Positions 6,697 through 15,238 of a DNA stretch of 19,683 bases are shown here, in pieces (position 1 is the stretch's first letter; each line of letters opens with the position of its first letter). The notes under the pieces were generated by a model. It did not search any database. It saw only the letters and a program-made list of their open reading frames with translations, and was not told the DNA's origin. The stretch is from an uncultured Erysipelotrichaceae bacterium (GTDB lineage Bacteria > Bacillota_I > Bacilli_A > RF39 > UBA660): assembly GCA_902766875.1 (NCBI GenBank), contig CACXFI010000008.1, positions 1-19,683 of the forward strand, given 5' to 3'. Position numbers and translations under genes: made by a program.

Positions 6697-9600
6697 TTAA
6701 AACAAACTTAACTGACTACTTTCTGGCATACCTTGGAATAAGCCCATTACTCGCATTTTATCGATTAGGGTTTGGGATACTTTACATCTTTTTTGGAAAT
6801 CTTCTATAGAGATGAATGGTGCTTTTTTGGCTTCTTCACTTATACTTTTAGCTACGGTATCTCCTAGTCCATCGATAGTTCTAAATGGTGGAATTAGGGT
6901 TTTTTTATCTTCTGCTATTAAGAAATTTTTAGCATCGCTTTTCATAATATCTAGATTACCAAATTTTATACCTCTAGCGGTTGCCTCTAATGATAGTTTT
7001 AGGGTTTCTAGTACAGATGCTTCTTTATTGGATACATCATAACCTTTGTTATTTATTTCTATCATTTTTTCTTTAATAGCATCATATCCCTTTATCATTA
7101 CATTAATATCAAAGTCATCAAATCTAGTTGAAAAATAGGTTGCATAATATATTTCTGGATGATGAACCTTATAGTAAGCTATTCTAAAGGCACTTATTAC
7201 ATAAGCTGCAGCATGTGCTTTAGGGAACATGTATTTTATTTTGCGACATGATTCTATAAACCATGGTTCTATTCCAGCATCTTCCATAGTTTTTTTATGT
7301 TTAGCCCAGGTATCTGGATCTTTTGATGCTTTTCCTTTACGAACAAATTCCATTATTTTGAAAGCTTTTATTGGTTCTAGACCATGATACATTAGATAGA
7401 CCATGATATCATCACGACAACCTATAACATTTTTGAATTCTACAGTACCACTTCTTATTAATTCTTGAGCGTTACCTAACCAAACATCGGTACCATGTGA
7501 TAATCCTGATATTTTTATTAGTTCGGCAAATGTTTTGGGTTTTGTATCTACTAACATTCCGATTGTAAATGGAGTACCAAACTCAGGTATTCCTAGTGTT
7601 CCAGTTTCACACATTATTTGTTCTTTTGTTACACCTAATGGTTCAGGGGATAAGAATATAGCCATAGTTGGTTTATCGTCTAGTGGAACATCTGTTACTG
7701 GTTTTCCAGTTATATCTTGAATCATTCTTAACTGGGTTGGATCAGTATGACCTAAGATATCTAATTTTAGTACGTCTTGATCGATAGCATGATAATCAAA
7801 GTGAGTTGTTCTCCAAGCACTAGTTGGATCGTCAGCTGGATACTGATATGGTGTAAAATCATAGACATCCATATAACCTGGTATTACAACTATTCCTCCT
7901 GGATGTTGGCCGGTAGTTCTTTTTACTCCGGTACAGCCTTCAGCTAGTCTTTCTATTTCGGCTGTTCTCATACTTATCCCTTTATCTTCACAGTAGCCTT
8001 TTACATATCCGAAAGCGGTTTTTTCGGCTACTGTTCCAATGGTTCCTGCTCTATAGACATTATCTACTCCAAATAATACTTTGGTATAATCATGAGCTGA
8101 GGCTTGGTTTAAATCTGAGAAATTTAGGTCTATATCTGGTACTTTGTCAGCATTGAATCCTAAGAATGTGGCAAATGGCATATCTTGTCCATCTTTATAA
8201 AATGGTATATGACAATTTGGGCATTCTCTATCTGGTAGGTCAAAGCCACTGGAATAAGTAGCTCCTAGAGGATTTCCATCATCATCATTAAAAATACTTA
8301 ATTTACATTTAGTACAGCGATAATGGGCTGCTAGGGGGTTTACTTCGGTTATTCCCATCATTGTTGCTACAAACGATGAACCTACTGATCCACGGGATCC
8401 TACTAAGAAACCATCATCATTAGAATGTTTTACTAGTTTTTGGGCTATTAGGTATATAACGTCGAACCCTCCACCTATTATACCTCCTAGTTTTTTTGAC
8501 AATTGTTTATTTAATTCATCTTCTGATAATTCTTCAGGTGAATTTATTTTAATATTTTCTTTAATTAGAGATTTTACTTTATCGTCTCCTGCTACTATAG
8601 TTTCATGTAATATTTTGAAAGCTTCGTTATCTAGATCTTTATCTTTTAATTTACCTTCTCTTTCTAGATTATCTCTAATGCTGGCTAGAACACTATCTCC
8701 ATATAGTTCTTTAGCTATTCTTTCTTCTATGTCTGTTGGTAATGGATCTCCATACCACTCTTTAGCTTTAGTATAAACTAGATTTATTACTGTTTCTATA
8801 GATTTATCTATTTTTGGAGAAAAAGGTATTCCTCCTGTATCTATAATTACTTCTATTATTTCACACATATCGGCTATTTTATTAGTGTTAGTTACTACTA
8901 TTTCATGAGCTAAGTCTTTATCTAGAAATGAGAATTCTTCTAACATTTCATCTGTTGTTCTAAAATATTGATCTGGTATAGTATCATATCCTTTAGTATT
9001 CATATATCTTGCTAATGGGTGTCTTCCTTTACCTGGGATATTTTGATTTACAATTATTTCTCTATATATTTTATCTTCTTTACTTAAAGTATGAGCATCT
9101 GATGTTGCAACTATTATTTTATCTAATTCTTTTGCACATTTTATTATTTTATTTAGTGCTATTATGACTTCTTCATCGGTATTTATATCTTTTCTTGCTA
9201 CTAAGTGAGTATAATTTGAAGGTGGTTGTACTTCTATATAATCATAGAAAGACATTACTTCTTTTAATCTTTCCTCGGTACTTGTTAGAGCAGTTTTAAA
9301 TATTTCTCCGTTATAACAACCACTTCCTACTAACACTCCTTCTCTATGTTCTTCTATTAGTTTTTTAGGAATACGAGGGGACTTTACTAAATATTTAGTA
9401 CTAGCAAAAGATATTAGTTTGAAGATATTTTTTAATCCAATTCTATTTTTAGCTATCATATTGACATGAGTTTCTCTACACCATCTATTATTTTCTAATT
9501 CATCTGGTAGATTATACAAGTCATTGAAGGTTTTTATATTCATGTTTTTTAATTGTTTTAACATTTTAAAGAAGACATATCCTGTGAATTCAGCATCATA

Positions 9601-11409
9601 ATCAGCTCTGTGATGGTGTCTTTCTGTTGTTTCATCTCCATCGTTTTCTTCAAATGTTATACCATAATTTTTAGTTAATGCGCTTAAGCTATGTCTTTTT
9701 AAATCTTTGTTAATAATTTGAGATATTACCATGGTATCTAATACTGTGTTTTCTAAGGTACCTAGATTATATTTATGATAAGCCATTTCTAACATAGATC
9801 TATCGAATTTAGCATTTTGAGCCACTAATGGTAAATCTCCTATCCAATCTTTAAATTTTTTAGTTACTACTTCTTCATTCGGACAATTAGCTACCATTTC
9901 GTTAGTTATACCGGTTAGATTAGTCGTTAGGCTGCTTATAGAATGGCCTGGATTTATTAATTCATCAAACGTTTCGATAATAGCTCCATCTTTCATTTTA
10001 ACAGCACCAATTTCAATCATAGTATCTTTTAATCCAGCATTAAAGCCTGTTGTTTCTGTATCAAATATGACATAGGTAGCATCTTCTAATTTAGTATCAT
10101 CAGGTTTTACAATGATATCTAATTCACCATCACTCATTTCTAATTCTACTCCGTATAGAGCTTTAAATTTTTTTAAATTTTTCTTTTCTTCTTTAGCTTG
10201 GGCTAAGTCACTTTCTAACTTAGCTTTTTCTTCTATATCTTCAGTCTTTTTTATTTGTTCTTCTAATTCTTTTATTTTAGCTTTAATTGGGGCTTCTAGT
10301 CCTTTATTATAGCTTGTTACTTCATTAAAGACATGAGGGAAAGCTTGACATCCATCATGGTCTGTTATCGCTACGGCTTGATGTCCCCATTTAATAGCTT
10401 GTTTTACTAATTTTACTTCATCTATTACTCCATCCATTTGACTCATCATGGTATGAGCGTGTAATTCTACTCTTTTTTCTTCACTATTATCATGTCTTAT
10501 ATCATCATCTTTAGAATCTATTGGAGTTATATCTTTAAATCTAGTAGTGAAAACTATTTCTCCTGCAAACTTATCATCTGTTGATTTTCCATAAAATTGA
10601 TACCATTTACCTACTTTTAACAAATCTTTTAATCTAGCAAATTCATCATCATCTTTGGTAAATATTTTGGCATACATACTATCTGAATTATCAGTTATTT
10701 TTAAAGTAAAAATTTTAAATCCTGATTTAGCTGATTCAAAGATATCAATGCCAAATATTTTAGCTTCAACATTAATATTTTCTACTTCATAGATTATATC
10801 TTTTATTTTAGTTATATCTTTAGATTTCTTTTGTCTATAATTTTTGTTAGAAGAAGATTCTGTTTTCTTTTCTATAGGTAATTCAGATTTAGTACTTGCA
10901 ACATTTTTTACTACTAAATCTTCTTCTATTTCTTTTAGTACTTTGTTTTCTTTTTCTAAATCTATAGATAGTCCTAAATTATAACCATATTTTTTTAGAC
11001 TATTTATTAAATCTAATTCTATTAATTTTAGATTAGTTTCTTCTATTTTGTTATACACAGGGATGTGGATAGTTTTATCCTCTACTTTATATTCTCTATC
11101 TTTAAATATTTGATATTTACTTGATAAATTATTAATAAAGAAATTTAGATAATCTGTTAATTTGGATAAATCTGTATTTTTAGTGTTAATAGTCAATTCG
11201 ATATTATCTACTTTGTTAAATTTTAATTTTAATTTAGTTAATGTTTCAGTATATACATCTAGTGGTAGATTAGTTTCTAGATTTAGGATAAAATTAAAAT
11301 TTTTATTATTATCATATATTAATACTTTATCAATTATTCCATTATTAAAATATTTAATATATTCTTCATTTATATTTATTTCTTTTAATAGTTTTAATAG
11401 TTTATCCAT
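6697..11409 (-). CDS. polC: DNA polymerase III alpha subunit, Gram-positive PolC type
   Basis: PolC is the replicative polymerase of low-GC Gram-positives, with built-in proofreading. Order of parts: N-terminal domain (1-200), an OB-like segment (about 210-300), and a PHP domain starting HAHTMMSQMDG (H317, H319). A DEDDh exonuclease is inserted in the PHP domain (FDTETTGF with D450 and E452; HRADYD with H600 and D605). The PHP domain resumes (ATSDAH), and the polymerase core follows with GSRGSVGSS, a zinc finger (CTKC...CPNC) and the catalytic PDIDLNFS (D1092, D1094). At 1570 residues it is longer than the roughly 1440 of Bacillus PolC. Part of the excess is a charged coiled-coil insert (about 370-412). 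GGAAG lies nine bases before the ATG. Function is certain from the intact motifs. Confidence 0.98.
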   Translation of the reverse strand: MDKLLKLLKEININEEYIKYFNNGIIDKVLIYDNNKNFNFILNLETNLPLDVYTETLTKLKLKFNKVDNIELTINTKNTDLSKLTDYLNFFINNLSSKYQIFKDREYKVEDKTIHIPVYNKIEETNLKLIELDLINSLKKYGYNLGLSIDLEKENKVLKEIEEDLVVKNVASTKSELPIEKKTESSSNKNYRQKKSKDITKIKDIIYEVENINVEAKIFGIDIFESAKSGFKIFTLKITDNSDSMYAKIFTKDDDEFARLKDLLKVGKWYQFYGKSTDDKFAGEIVFTTRFKDITPIDSKDDDIRHDNSEEKRVELHAHTMMSQMDGVIDEVKLVKQAIKWGHQAVAITDHDGCQAFPHVFNEVTSYNKGLEAPIKAKIKELEEQIKKTEDIEEKAKLESDLAQAKEEKKNLKKFKALYGVELEMSDGELDIIVKPDDTKLEDATYVIFDTETTGFNAGLKDTMIEIGAVKMKDGAIIETFDELINPGHSISSLTTNLTGITNEMVANCPNEEVVTKKFKDWIGDLPLVAQNAKFDRSMLEMAYHKYNLGTLENTVLDTMVISQIINKDLKRHSLSALTKNYGITFEENDGDETTERHHHRADYDAEFTGYVFFKMLKQLKNMNIKTFNDLYNLPDELENNRWCRETHVNMIAKNRIGLKNIFKLISFASTKYLVKSPRIPKKLIEEHREGVLVGSGCYNGEIFKTALTSTEERLKEVMSFYDYIEVQPPSNYTHLVARKDINTDEEVIIALNKIIKCAKELDKIIVATSDAHTLSKEDKIYREIIVNQNIPGKGRHPLARYMNTKGYDTIPDQYFRTTDEMLEEFSFLDKDLAHEIVVTNTNKIADMCEIIEVIIDTGGIPFSPKIDKSIETVINLVYTKAKEWYGDPLPTDIEERIAKELYGDSVLASIRDNLEREGKLKDKDLDNEAFKILHETIVAGDDKVKSLIKENIKINSPEELSEDELNKQLSKKLGGIIGGGFDVIYLIAQKLVKHSNDDGFLVGSRGSVGSSFVATMMGITEVNPLAAHYRCTKCKLSIFNDDDGNPLGATYSSGFDLPDRECPNCHIPFYKDGQDMPFATFLGFNADKVPDIDLNFSDLNQASAHDYTKVLFGVDNVYRAGTIGTVAEKTAFGYVKGYCEDKGISMRTAEIERLAEGCTGVKRTTGQHPGGIVVIPGYMDVYDFTPYQYPADDPTSAWRTTHFDYHAIDQDVLKLDILGHTDPTQLRMIQDITGKPVTDVPLDDKPTMAIFLSPEPLGVTKEQIMCETGTLGIPEFGTPFTIGMLVDTKPKTFAELIKISGLSHGTDVWLGNAQELIRSGTVEFKNVIGCRDDIMVYLMYHGLEPIKAFKIMEFVRKGKASKDPDTWAKHKKTMEDAGIEPWFIESCRKIKYMFPKAHAAAYVISAFRIAYYKVHHPEIYYATYFSTRFDDFDINVMIKGYDAIKEKMIEINNKGYDVSNKEASVLETLKLSLEATARGIKFGNLDIMKSDAKNFLIAEDKKTLIPPFRTIDGLGDTVAKSISEEAKKAPFISIEDFQKRCKVSQTLIDKMRVMGLFQGMPESSQLSLF

Positions 11410-11440
11410 ATTATCAACTTCCTTTTTAGTGACTAGTAAT

Positions 11441-11449
11441 ATTATATCA
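11441..11449 (-). promoter_or_regulatory. Extended -10 promoter element for polC
   Basis: TGATATAAT reads on the minus strand about 32 bases before the polC ATG: an extended -10 with a consensus hexamer at 11446-11441. The -35 region (CAAAAA at 17 bases) is poor. Arms ATATCAAA (11444-11451) and TTTGATAT (11466-11473) form an inverted repeat across the promoter. Confidence 0.5.
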
Positions 11450-11497
11450 AATATTAATAATTATTTTTGATATTTAACTTAAATGTTATTTATTTTT

Positions 11498-11528
11498 TAA
11501 AATAAAAAATGTCGATTAAATCGACATT
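11498..11528 (-). terminator. Terminator of the LamG surface protein gene
   Basis: A perfect 9-bp stem (AATGTCGAT at 11508-11516, ATCGACATT at 11520-11528) with a three-base loop starts two bases after the stop codon. Minus RNA then runs into UUUUUUAUUUU. It is the only GC-containing hairpin in this gap. Confidence 0.85.
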
Positions 11529-11529
11529 A

Positions 11530-13782
11530 TTATTTTTCTGTTAGTACTCCTCTATAACCTATATTAGTGTTACCTTGAGATAGGGAAAATTGGGTGCTAG
11601 TTATAGAGATATTTCCTCCTCTTAGAAGATTATTATTGGTTGTACCTAGTTCTAATTTTGAATTATACCAACCATTATTTATTAATTTATTATTTTGAGA
11701 TATTTCTCCAATAGCATCTCCTAATCTTGATCTATTATATGATTCTTGTTCATATAAATTATTATTGTTGGTAGTAGTATAAGTATCATAATATTTAGTA
11801 TCGATATTAGGGATGGTAGAATTGATTGTAGCCATTACATATTCGTTAGCAGCTCCAGACATATCATATACTCCATAGACGTTATTAGTAGTAGATGCTT
11901 TCATTCCTTCTTTAGTATTATAGTTATTACAGATATTGGATATTTCTCTACTATTTGATCCACATCCTGTTTGATATTCGTTGTTTGGAGACAGGTAATT
12001 GTTTATACCTATTTCTATACATTTATTGTTAGGGCATAATCCATAGATACTATTAGATAGATAGGCTATTGCCCCCCAATCTAGATTTTTTATTAAATGA
12101 GAATCTAGTTTTGTTGTAGTGTTTTTTGCAGTTAAATTTAATATATTTGTTATTGTTTGGCTGGTTGTATTATTTATTTGATTATTTTTACTAATAATAC
12201 TATTATTATTTATAGTTAATTCGTATTTAGATACCCACAATCCTGTTAATTGTTTATCTCCAAAAGTAAAGGCTGGATGGGTGTAATATTCTCCATTTTC
12301 TCCGATACATGTTTCCGATAATGTACCTATGTTATTAGGAGTTATATTTTTATAGGTACAAGATATGGCACCTGTTGTATTTATTTTATCTTCAAAGATT
12401 ATATCTATACCTTGATTATATGGATCGTAATTATTGTTAACTATTCCACTTTCTTTTTCAATATTCCATACTTTATATTTATATCTAGGTATCCATACAT
12501 AATATGATTTGATATCATTATCTTTTACTAGAGTACCTGGTAAGATATTTTTATTAGATGAGAAGTCATAATAAGTAATTAAATCATTATGATTATTATT
12601 CAAGATAGATATTTTACTAATATTATTTGATAGATATGATTTGATATCTTCTTCTTTTAATGATTTATTTAATATTATAAAATCTGATATTTCACCTTGA
12701 TAATTATTATTTCCTATTATTATTGGTTTATCACTTATGTTTATATTACCTGATAATTCAGAATTTTCTATATTAGTAGGATTTCCATCTACATATATTT
12801 TTACATTTTTACTATCATAAGTAAAAGTTATTGTGTAGTATGTATCTGTATTTAATTTGTAATCAGAAACATAATTGTTATTATTTAGTTTTAATGATAT
12901 ATAACTATTGTTATCTATATATAATTCTATATTGTTATTAGAAAATAGTTTAGTTTCTCCATTTATAGTATTTAGTTTTGTTCTTAGGGAGATGGTTAAA
13001 TTATTTTCAAAATTATAATTAGATAGTCCACAATCTATCATAGAAGTATTATCTTTTAGAGTGGCTATTCCATCTTTTAATTCTATATTGTTATATAAGG
13101 CTGTATGTTCGTGATTTGATATATCTAATAAGATATTTTTATCTATAATGGCAACATTAGCCCATCTTCCTAAATTATATTCATACCAATAATAATTTAT
13201 ATTATTATTAGATATATCTGCTGTTACCCAAGATTCTAAATTTTCATCATAAACTATAGGTACCATATTATCATCTAAAACTGGTGTATTAGGAAATGAA
13301 TAAGTGGTTTTTATTAAATTGTCATGATTTAATTCTCCACCTTTTTCATAACCTGTTAGATATGATATATCATAACTTATTTCTTTACTTGTTTTGTTTA
13401 TGGCAACTATACTTATTACATTTTTTGATTTTTTTGATATTATACCAGTACTATCATGTGATGATGTGTTTAATACTGACAATATTGTATTATCTTCTAT
13501 TTCTTTATCTGTATAAAGGCTATATTTTATGTTATATTCATTATCATTTGTTAGAGTTAAATCTAATAATTTTGTTTCCCCTGGGTTTAAGTTGATAGTA
13601 TAAGTATCGGGGTTATTATCGGTTAAATTGAAAGTATACCTTAGATCTGGTGCTTGTCTTATTGTTTGTTCTTCACTTTCTATATCATAAGCGTAGGTTT
13701 GATATAAAGACATCATAGATAGGCAAAAACCTATTATGAATATTAGAAATATGTCTCTTTTATGTTCTAATACTTCTGTCAT
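11530..13782 (-). CDS. Secreted LamG-domain surface protein with SUMF1-like C-terminal domain
   Basis: The protein has 750 residues. An N-terminal hydrophobic segment (about 11-30) after a short charged start looks like a signal peptide or anchor. A beta-rich region (about 45-150) follows, then a LamG/concanavalin-like domain (about 231-389; TITFTYDSKNVKIYVDGNP is typical). The C-terminal part (about 420-750) has YYVWIPRYKYKVWN, HPAFTFG, LTGLWVSKYELT, DWGAIAYL, YGVYDMSGAANEYVM, and near the end LLRGG. These suggest a formylglycine-generating-enzyme/C-type-lectin-like fold often seen in surface proteins of gut Firmicutes; this is a family resemblance, not proof. Asn content is very high. There is no LPXTG end. 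GGTGA lies before the ATG. A role in glycan or host binding is a guess. Confidence 0.78.
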   Translation of the reverse strand: MTEVLEHKRDIFLIFIIGFCLSMMSLYQTYAYDIESEEQTIRQAPDLRYTFNLTDNNPDTYTINLNPGETKLLDLTLTNDNEYNIKYSLYTDKEIEDNTILSVLNTSSHDSTGIISKKSKNVISIVAINKTSKEISYDISYLTGYEKGGELNHDNLIKTTYSFPNTPVLDDNMVPIVYDENLESWVTADISNNNINYYWYEYNLGRWANVAIIDKNILLDISNHEHTALYNNIELKDGIATLKDNTSMIDCGLSNYNFENNLTISLRTKLNTINGETKLFSNNNIELYIDNNSYISLKLNNNNYVSDYKLNTDTYYTITFTYDSKNVKIYVDGNPTNIENSELSGNINISDKPIIIGNNNYQGEISDFIILNKSLKEEDIKSYLSNNISKISILNNNHNDLITYYDFSSNKNILPGTLVKDNDIKSYYVWIPRYKYKVWNIEKESGIVNNNYDPYNQGIDIIFEDKINTTGAISCTYKNITPNNIGTLSETCIGENGEYYTHPAFTFGDKQLTGLWVSKYELTINNNSIISKNNQINNTTSQTITNILNLTAKNTTTKLDSHLIKNLDWGAIAYLSNSIYGLCPNNKCIEIGINNYLSPNNEYQTGCGSNSREISNICNNYNTKEGMKASTTNNVYGVYDMSGAANEYVMATINSTIPNIDTKYYDTYTTTNNNNLYEQESYNRSRLGDAIGEISQNNKLINNGWYNSKLELGTTNNNLLRGGNISITSTQFSLSQGNTNIGYRGVLTEK

Positions 13783-13813
13783 ATATTCACCTACCTTTAT
13801 TGTTACTATTTAT

Positions 13814-13842
13814 ATGATAACATAATTTAGGATATATTTCAA
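13814..13842 (-). promoter_or_regulatory. SigA-type promoter for the LamG surface protein gene
   Basis: On the minus strand TTGAAA (13842-13837), a 17-base spacer and TATCAT (13819-13814), with TGT before the -10. The -35 touches the last base of the yunB stop codon, so the LamG gene is probably transcribed separately. No terminator separates it from yunB, so read-through is possible. Confidence 0.7.
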
Positions 13843-14547
13843 TTAATTTGGGTTGTTTTTGTACTCTAATTCCTTACCTAAATAATAGGTGGGAATTTTT
13901 CCATTTATCATATCTATTGTTATGGGAGTCGTAAATGACACTTTAGTTATTTTACTTGCGAATGGTAAAATTATTTGGATATTTGCATCTATAGTTAAAT
14001 CTAATTGTATTAGAGCATTATTTATACCATAGTCTTTTATTGTTGTTTTTACTCCTGTAGTCATATTATTATTTATTCTAAGTTTTAAAGGTATTTTAGG
14101 GCCTAATCCTGATAAAAATATGTTATTAGTAGCTTGACCTAATGAAATATTGTATATTAGGCCTTTACCATAATAATTATTTAATTCTTCCGTAGTTAGA
14201 TTTAAGTCTTCAAGATAGCCTGTTTCCAATATATCTAAATTTTTTTCTATATTTGCAGATATTCCACCTAGAAATTCAGTCAATTTTTGAGTATTATAAT
14301 TAATCATTTCTATGTCATTGTTTTCATTTTTAATTATTTTCAATATATCATTAGGATAGTATTCTGATATTTCTTCTGATAGAGATTTATTCATTATTTT
14401 TAAAGTTATTTCTTGGGTTTTTATTTCTACATATCTTAATAATTGAGGGGTTATTCTGTCATTATAGTATTTAACTATCAATATAGATGGGATAAAAGAT
14501 AGAAATATTGTTATTAATAATTTGATAAATAAAGTATTCTTTTTCAT
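13843..14547 (-). CDS. yunB: Sporulation protein YunB
   Basis: YunB is a SigE-controlled membrane protein of the Bacillus mother cell, needed for normal spore formation. The 234 residues include an N-terminal membrane segment (about 6-26). The conserved YunB tail holds GLGPKIPLKL (about 148-157), VKTTIKDYGINNALIQL, IILPFASKITKV and IPTYYLG. Length is close to the Bacillus protein (about 250). No purine-rich ribosome site precedes the ATG, unlike almost all neighbours. A SigE-like promoter abuts the start (see separate entry). Presence of yunB suggests that the organism, or a recent ancestor, sporulates. It lies beside recU-PBP1, divergently. Confidence 0.88.
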   Translation of the reverse strand: MKKNTLFIKLLITIFLSFIPSILIVKYYNDRITPQLLRYVEIKTQEITLKIMNKSLSEEISEYYPNDILKIIKNENNDIEMINYNTQKLTEFLGGISANIEKNLDILETGYLEDLNLTTEELNNYYGKGLIYNISLGQATNNIFLSGLGPKIPLKLRINNNMTTGVKTTIKDYGINNALIQLDLTIDANIQIILPFASKITKVSFTTPITIDMINGKIPTYYLGKELEYKNNPN

Positions 14548-14552
14548 GTTAA

Positions 14553-14581
14553 AGTATATGTTATAGTATAGAGAAATATTT
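14553..14581 (-). promoter_or_regulatory. Candidate SigE-like promoter for yunB, leaderless
   Basis: On the minus strand AAATATT (14581-14575), a 14-base spacer and CATATACT (14560-14553) resemble the SigE pattern KMATATT-N14-CATACANT. Only five bases separate the -10 from the ATG, so transcription would begin at or near the start codon. A second TATACT lies at 14570-14565, with no good SigA -35, and could give a leader of about 11 bases. Confidence 0.45.
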
Positions 14582-14583
14582 AC

Positions 14584-14654
14584 TTTACACTTAAGTGTCT
14601 ATTTACACTCTAAATATAGATAATTATTAGTTTTTTTACACTTTATATAGATAA
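14584..14654. repeat. Three TTTACACT repeats and a 12-bp palindrome between yunB and recU
   Basis: TTTACACT occurs at 14584, 14602 and 14635. The first merges into the perfect palindrome ACACTTAAGTGT (14587-14598). The second and third copies continue into ATATAGATAA, so 14602-14623 and 14635-14654 are an imperfect duplication. The third contains the recU -35 (TAGATA). This looks like a regulator binding region, but no known box was recognised. Confidence 0.55.
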
Positions 14655-14676
14655 AGATTTTTTTTAATGTTATAAT
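14648..14676 (+). promoter_or_regulatory. SigA-type promoter for recU-PBP1
   Basis: TAGATA (14648-14653; four of six -35 matches), a 17-base spacer and TATAAT (14671-14676) with TGT before it, an extended -10. The start point falls near 14683, leaving a leader of about 10 bases that is little more than the GGTGG ribosome site. Confidence 0.68.
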
Positions 14677-14692
14677 TTACTTGGTGGTAATT

Positions 14693-15229
14693 ATGCTTTA
14701 TCGTGGTCAAGACAATATCAATTACGCTAATAGAGGAATGGCTCTAGAAAAAGATATTAATATTACCAATGAATATTATATAGAAAGTGATATAGCTTAT
14801 ATATATAAAAAACCTACTCCAGTTAAAATTGTAAAAGTAGATTATAAGCATATGAAGATTAACGAAGCTTATTATAAAGAACCTTCTACTTTAGATTATA
14901 ACGGAATATATAAAGGTAAGTATATAGAGTTTGATGCTAAAGAGACTAATAGTAAGACTAGTTTCCCTTATATTAATATTCATAAACATCAATATGAACA
15001 TATAAAAAATATTATAAGACATGGTGGTATTGCTTTTTTGATAGTTAGATTTAATATTTTGAATAGGGATTATATATTGATGGGAGAAGATTTAATAGAT
15101 TTTGTTAATAATAGTTCTAGGAAATCTATACCTATATCTTATTTTGAAAGTAATGGTTATCTTTTAAAGATGGGATATAGACCTAGACTGGATTATATAA
15201 AAGTTATTGATAGTATTATAAAGAATTAA
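14693..15229 (+). CDS. recU: Holliday junction resolvase RecU
   Basis: RecU cleaves four-way junctions in recombinational repair and chromosome segregation. The sequence follows Bacillus RecU closely: NRGMALEKDIN, NEYYIESDIAYIYKKPTPV, STLDYNGIYKGKYIEFDAKET, KTSFPY and HGGIAFLIVRF. PD-(D/E)xK residues are D68, D81 and K83. The position that is Glu in Bacillus (FEAKE) is Asp here (FDAKE), a conservative change. I choose ATG 14693 (178 residues) over the upstream TTG at 14681: the TTG lies at the predicted transcript start and overlaps the ribosome site, and GGTGG is six bases before the ATG. PBP1 follows 9 bases after the stop, so the two form the usual recU-ponA operon. Confidence 0.95.
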   Translation: MLYRGQDNINYANRGMALEKDINITNEYYIESDIAYIYKKPTPVKIVKVDYKHMKINEAYYKEPSTLDYNGIYKGKYIEFDAKETNSKTSFPYINIHKHQYEHIKNIIRHGGIAFLIVRFNILNRDYILMGEDLIDFVNNSSRKSIPISYFESNGYLLKMGYRPRLDYIKVIDSIIKN

Positions 15230-15238
15230 GGTGGTATT

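Noticed and set aside
11162..11470. Plus-strand frame opposite the start of polC
   Set aside because: Shadow of the PolC N-terminus; low-complexity Ser/Leu content and no initiation signals.
14681..14692. TTG start for recU giving 182 residues
   Set aside because: It lies at the predicted transcript start and includes the ribosome site itself. ATG 14693 has GGTGG at the right spacing.
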